Under the pieces are notes generated by a model. That model searched no databases, had not been told where the DNA came from, and was given only the letters and a program-made list of their open reading frames with translations. A DNA stretch of 64,000 nt from Hevea brasiliensis (lineage: Eukaryota > Streptophyta > Magnoliopsida > Malpighiales > Euphorbiaceae), in the NCBI RefSeq assembly GCF_030052815.1, contig NC_079495.1:111192584-111256583 (forward strand). Reading direction: 5' to 3'. How positions within the stretch are numbered: position 1 is the stretch's first letter; each line of letters starts with the position of its first letter. Shown piece by piece: positions 59,601 through 64,000 of this stretch. The position numbers and the translations under genes were made by a program.

Positions 59601-62600
59601 AGCGATACTCAAAGAAAGAACAGATAACGGGTCAGTTGTTAATAATATTGCTGCCAGTGATGAAGTTTTCTCAGTTGGGGGGTAAGATAGGTTCTTTTTC
59701 TTCAAAAATTTATTTAACCTGTGATTGGTGGTTAATTTTTTTTTTCCTTCTTGAAATCTATAATTTATTCTAGATTTTCATCCTCTTACTGAAATGTAGC
59801 TGATTTGAGATAGAAACCCAAAACCAATGAAATATTAGCCATTCTTTTGTCTCCTTGTCATAATTTAACGATATTTTGGGTCCAACCACAACCAGTGAAT
59901 CAGACACTATGTTGGGTACTTCTAATGAGTAGGTTAAGTAATCCTGTATATGTTTAATAGGAACTTTTGTATTCCGTTTTTCCAATGACACAAACTTCTC
60001 CAGAATGATGAAAAATATTCCCATTATGCTACTGTATAGGAAACTATTTTCTTTCCTCGGCAATTTTAGAAAACTGAAACCTAATGTATGTAAAATACAA
60101 AATCTTGAGTGTCTTTATGATAAAGAAAATAAAGCCTTGGTATAACTACTTCAGGTTGCAGAAATAATTTGTGGACAGGTTTTGGGCTTCTCGGCGCAAT
60201 ATATTGAGATATGGAAGTTTGGGGATTGCTTTTTCTTGTCTGTTCTTCACCATCACAAACTGGAAGGTAACTTTCTTAAAGGAAAAGAATAATGGATGAT
60301 TGCTTATGAATTGGGTTCATGTTTGATCATTTGAGAACCAGGAATATGTCACTTCAGCTTTCAGCTTGTTCTCATGATGCAAATACATTTGTGCATTTTT
60401 AGGCAATGCAATATGCTTCCCCTCAAGCTATATGGAATTTGGTGTTTGGAGTTAATAAACAAGATTTTAAGCAGAATGAAGGTACAGGTATATGTTATGC
60501 AATACACTTTGCCTGACCATGATATTCCTATCCTCTGTTCCTTGTAGTTTTAGTCTTTTGTATTTTGATTTTCTTAATGTGTACTATTTAAATTTTTTAA
60601 AGTTCATATTCATTCTGATTCTATCTGTGATGTGTTGTGATTATTAACAAACTCCTTGAATTTATTGGTTATAGATAAGTCAGAATATTCAAGAGTTCAA
60701 CAGTTCGTAAACTATATATCTGATCTAGAAACCAGGTAACCAAGAATTTGTCCTTCTGACCACTGATCATAAAGTTTATGCCATTTGCATTCAATTTAGT
60801 GCACTTTACTTTTTTTTTTTTAGCTTCTTTCATGGGAATTTATTTTTGTTCTATTCTGAGTTTATTATATTTTGTGTCAGGGGAACTGCTCGCATTGTGC
60901 CAGAATTTCCAACTAAACTTGATTGGCTGAATACAGCGCCACTTCAATTTCGCAGGGCAAGTTTTACTCAACTCAAATTTCTGTTATGAATTCATGAGTA
61001 TTACAATCATCAAAATATGCCACTTACATGGGCTATTTTCAGATATGTTAATCATGTATCCAGCTTAACTTTGTGATTGTAAGTAAGAGAAAGTTTTCAT
61101 TGAACTTCTTTGACTACATGTTTCCACATTTATATTATCCATCACGTCCTTAGTTCCTTACAACCTTGACACTCAACTCATTCCCTCCTCCAGTCCCTCA
61201 CACATGGAAGAAAAGGATTATATTGAAAAGTTTCTGAAAAAGCTAATTATAGTCAACTGTAGTAAACCCTTTTGAGCTATTGAATTTGGGTCTTATATCA
61301 CCATGAATTGGCTAACGTGTAATGGAAGTGAAAAGCTATATACTGTTAAGGTACTAACGTCTTCCAATGCAATCTTCTAGTGACTGAATAAATAACATGG
61401 CTTTATATTGTTTTTAGAGTACGCATATTATTCTAATTATATTTGTGGGAATGGCATTGATGTTTTTGCATCAGATAAATCCTCAAGTAATACAAATTTG
61501 CTATGTAGTTTCAGAAAATTTTCATCTTTCTTTGAAGTTTCTTTATAAAACACTACAATTTTAGTTTTGAATTATTTCAATTTCCTCATGCAGGAATTGA
61601 AAGGCAAGGTGGTTGTGCTGGATTTTTGGACCTATTGTTGTATAAATTGTATGCATGTGCTGCCAGATCTAGAGTTTCTGGAAAAAAAATACAAAGATAT
61701 GCCGGTAAACCCCTCTTCTTCTCTTTCAGGTGTCACTATCTGTTTACTGTTATAAAGTTTCAATTTTTTGAATAAGAAAATGCGTAATTAAATTTAAAAA
61801 TAACAATCTTCGGTAAATTAAGATTTGAAAAAGGCTAAAAAGCGCCTAATAACCAACTTAATAATTGCATAAAGTAAAAACCAGGAGAATAAAAATAGAT
61901 AATTGACCAAGAATCTCACATACTATTTTATTTATGGATTTTATTCAGCCTTTTCAAACTTCTACTTTAGGGAGTTATTTACGATGATTTATGAAGAAAT
62001 AGTTATTTCATACCACTAGTCTCTTTGTTCTTTCATCAAGATTGAAGTTTGCTATGTTTCCATATCTGCTTACTCATAATGTAATAATAGTTACTAAAGT
62101 ACATCAATGGTCATGTTATGACATTTTTTCAGATGTATACTGTAACCCATGATAACAGTACATTCTCTGGACTGATTGTGGACCAAAAACCTATATGATA
62201 AGATAAAGGTAAAATCAGGGTAAAATGAAAGGTTCAATTAATGCTCAAAGATTTTCATGATGTTGCTTGCCTTAACATCATGTCAACACTATCTTGTTTT
62301 AGGTATCTATTTGAATGATCCTGGATTCATTATGATTCCACATGATGTTTTTTATGTGGTAATATTTTTGCAGTTCACTGTTGTGGGAGTACATTCAGCT
62401 AAGTTTGACAATGAGAAAGATTTAGAAGCAATCCGTAATGCTGTCTTACGCTATAACATCTCTCACCCAGTAAGTCAAACTTTTTAAAGTTAGTACAAGC
62501 ATAATCTCGATCTATCTTTGCATGTTTAGGTATTACAAACCTAGATGCATCAGATCAGAGTTGAAGTGGACATCTATTTGGAAACTATCGTTGAGGTTGT

Positions 62601-63269
62601 GGGATTTGGTTTGCACTAATTTGTTCAATATTGTAACCTCAAATAAAATACTCAAAGCCTATAGACTTCTGGTTGCACTGTTCATGTATCTATTTGCTTG
62701 CTCTCGTTTTCTATTCTGGCAGGCATCCAAGTGCATCTATAAGGATTGAGAGGGCCAAATGAGAATAGCCAAACTATACTTAACATGGCTTGTACTAGCC
62801 TCCTTAATTTCAAAGGAAAAACTATAAACAATCACCAAGCTTAGGAAAAATGTGCAATTTTATCAGGTATCTTATCCCATGATTGATGATCTTAGACTTG
62901 TAGAGACTATAAGGTAGAAAAGTTGATGGCCATGGTCTATTTTTTCCAAAAGCACATCCAAGATTCAACTAATTGGGGGAAGCCATCTATTTTAGTATTT
63001 TATGTAGCACATATGATATGTTCAAAGTTAGACCGTTTTCTGCTTTTTGGCTTAAGCATTATGTTATGTATTTAAATTGCTTATTCAATCAAATAATCAA
63101 AATATTTCACTTTGTTTAATCTTAATCCAGCCTCTTATCAGTGTAGGTTGTCAATGATGGAGATATGAATTTGTGGCGCGAGCTAGGTATTAATTCATGG
63201 CCTACATTTGCCATTGTTGGACCCAATGGTAAGCTTATTGCGCAAATATCAGGAGAAGGCCATAGAAAG
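56606..63269 (+). CDS. SOQ1: SOQ1, thylakoid HAD-thioredoxin-NHL protein (5' 15 exons; continues off the right edge)
   Basis: Exons: 56606-56963, 57072-57172, 57253-57309, 57398-57492, 58277-58376, 58840-58898, 59112-59236, 59549-59681, 60179-60266, 60403-60487, 60675-60735, 60881-60956, 61594-61704, 62374-62469, 63147-63269; all phases agree (556 residues). A Ser/Pro-rich plastid transit peptide is followed by a HAD hydrolase domain ([41 protein letters not shown]), a transmembrane helix ([17 protein letters not shown]) and a lumenal thioredoxin-like domain ([20 protein letters not shown], cysteine pair [12 protein letters not shown]). The NHL beta-propeller must lie beyond the window. SOQ1 suppresses slow, PsbS-independent photoprotective quenching in chloroplasts. 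The intron after exon 12 has a GC donor (AGG then GCAAGT). No lesions seen. Confidence 0.94.
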
Positions 63270-64000
63270 GTACCCATGAGCATCTCTAATTTATTTTAAA
63301 ATTTATATTTCTTTTTCTAGTTCTTTATTAAAACACAATTTTCAATTTGTTGGGCGTATTTGTCAAGTAATCTCAGATGAATACATCCATGTTTATATTT
63401 TTGTCCTCCTTCATAGATGAGAGACTTGCAAATAAAGGTCAAATTCATCCGTATAGGGTCATTTCCAAAACTTTTAAAATTTGCCCTAAAACTTCAATAA
63501 TTTGACCTAATTAGAACAAAGATTCTATTTTGTCTATTGTTCGACGATGAAAAATAATAACAATAAAATTATTTTTTTATATTTTTAAATAATAAATATT
63601 TTTTGAAAATATTTTTTAAAGGAAAATTTTTCTGAAAAGAAAAAAAAATCTCCCCAAAATTGTCTGCTTTGAGTAAAGAGGTCTCCTTCATCAATTCACC
63701 CATGCCTAAAGTTGGAACTTCCTTCATTGAATACAACCACACAAGCCCACTAAATATCCCCTTCAATCTATTCTTCTTTCCAACCATATTAGAAAATCCA
63801 AAATATGAAACCCTAATGTCCCTTCACCGAAAAACCATGAAACAGAATCAATGGGGAAGGAAAAGAAAGAAATTTGGTGTAAATGGAATGGATCATCAAG
63901 TCTCAGATGGAATCATTTTCATGATTTATCAGTGCTGCCATTTCATTTTTCCGCTGCGTAGCATTTCGTGTCTCCTGGTTTACAAAGGTTTTGTAATTCT
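63270..64000 (+). other. SOQ1 intron 15, unfinished at window edge
   Basis: The donor GTACCC follows exon 15. The expected next exon of the NHL-linker is not found in the remaining 730 bases, so the intron runs past the edge. The 63640-63960 part is less AT-rich and looks inserted. A 72-codon minus-strand ORF in it is not recognisable. Confidence 0.55.

Noticed and set aside
63569..63787. 72-codon minus-strand ORF near the right edge
   Set aside because: No recognisable features, and it lies in a SOQ1 intron.
1..64000. CRISPR arrays, tRNA or rRNA genes
   Set aside because: This is eukaryotic nuclear DNA; no spaced palindromic arrays or complete cloverleafs were seen. B-box words occur only in SINE-like relics.

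Overview
The window is nuclear DNA of a flowering plant. It has AT-rich intergenic sequence, many short introns with GT-AG borders, a DYW-class pentatricopeptide gene, plant-only families (pectinesterase, SOQ1, LRK10L kinase, plant tetraspanin) and plant Ty3/gypsy retrotransposons (Athila-like and Tekay/Del-like). Gene structure and repeat style suggest a eudicot, probably a rosid; I cannot name the species from sequence alone.

Left arm (1-12.9 kb): a 12-exon RPAP3-like TPR co-chaperone gene on the minus strand (its last codons lie off the left edge), an intronless DYW-class PPR editing-factor gene (minus), and a five-exon pectin methylesterase gene (plus).

Middle (12.9-42.5 kb): one gene, the plastid-type ferroportin FPN3/IREG3/MAR1, stretched over about 29.5 kb and wrecked. 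It has a 1-base insertion in exon 4, a 425-bp tandem duplication of exon 6 and part of exon 7 (with a further 4-bp insertion in one copy), a 14.7-kb intron full of nested retroelements, a 9.9-kb Athila-like LTR retrotransposon sitting inside an exon, two probably lost splice acceptors and two more frameshifts in the last exon. The giant intron holds LARD/Tat-like repeats with a Transposase_28-type coiled-coil ORF, an unclassified LTR-like repeat, and within that a deletion derivative of a Tekay-type element bounded by a perfect CTTAG target-site duplication.

Right arm (42.5-64 kb): a nine-exon kelch-repeat gene that appears intact (plus), a broken LRK10L/WAK-type receptor kinase pseudogene (plus), a truncated tetraspanin pseudogene (minus), a small secreted cysteine-poor peptide gene (minus), and the first 15 exons of SOQ1, the thylakoid HAD-thioredoxin-NHL protein that controls photoprotective quenching (plus, running off the right edge).

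The genes do not form an operon-like unit. In Arabidopsis the RPAP3-like/TPR5 and SOQ1 genes carry nearby locus numbers (At1g56440 and At1g56500, from memory), so the window probably preserves old microsynteny in which several intervening genes are decaying. The most interesting object is the FPN3 pseudogene; I see no evidence for a new defence or catalytic system.
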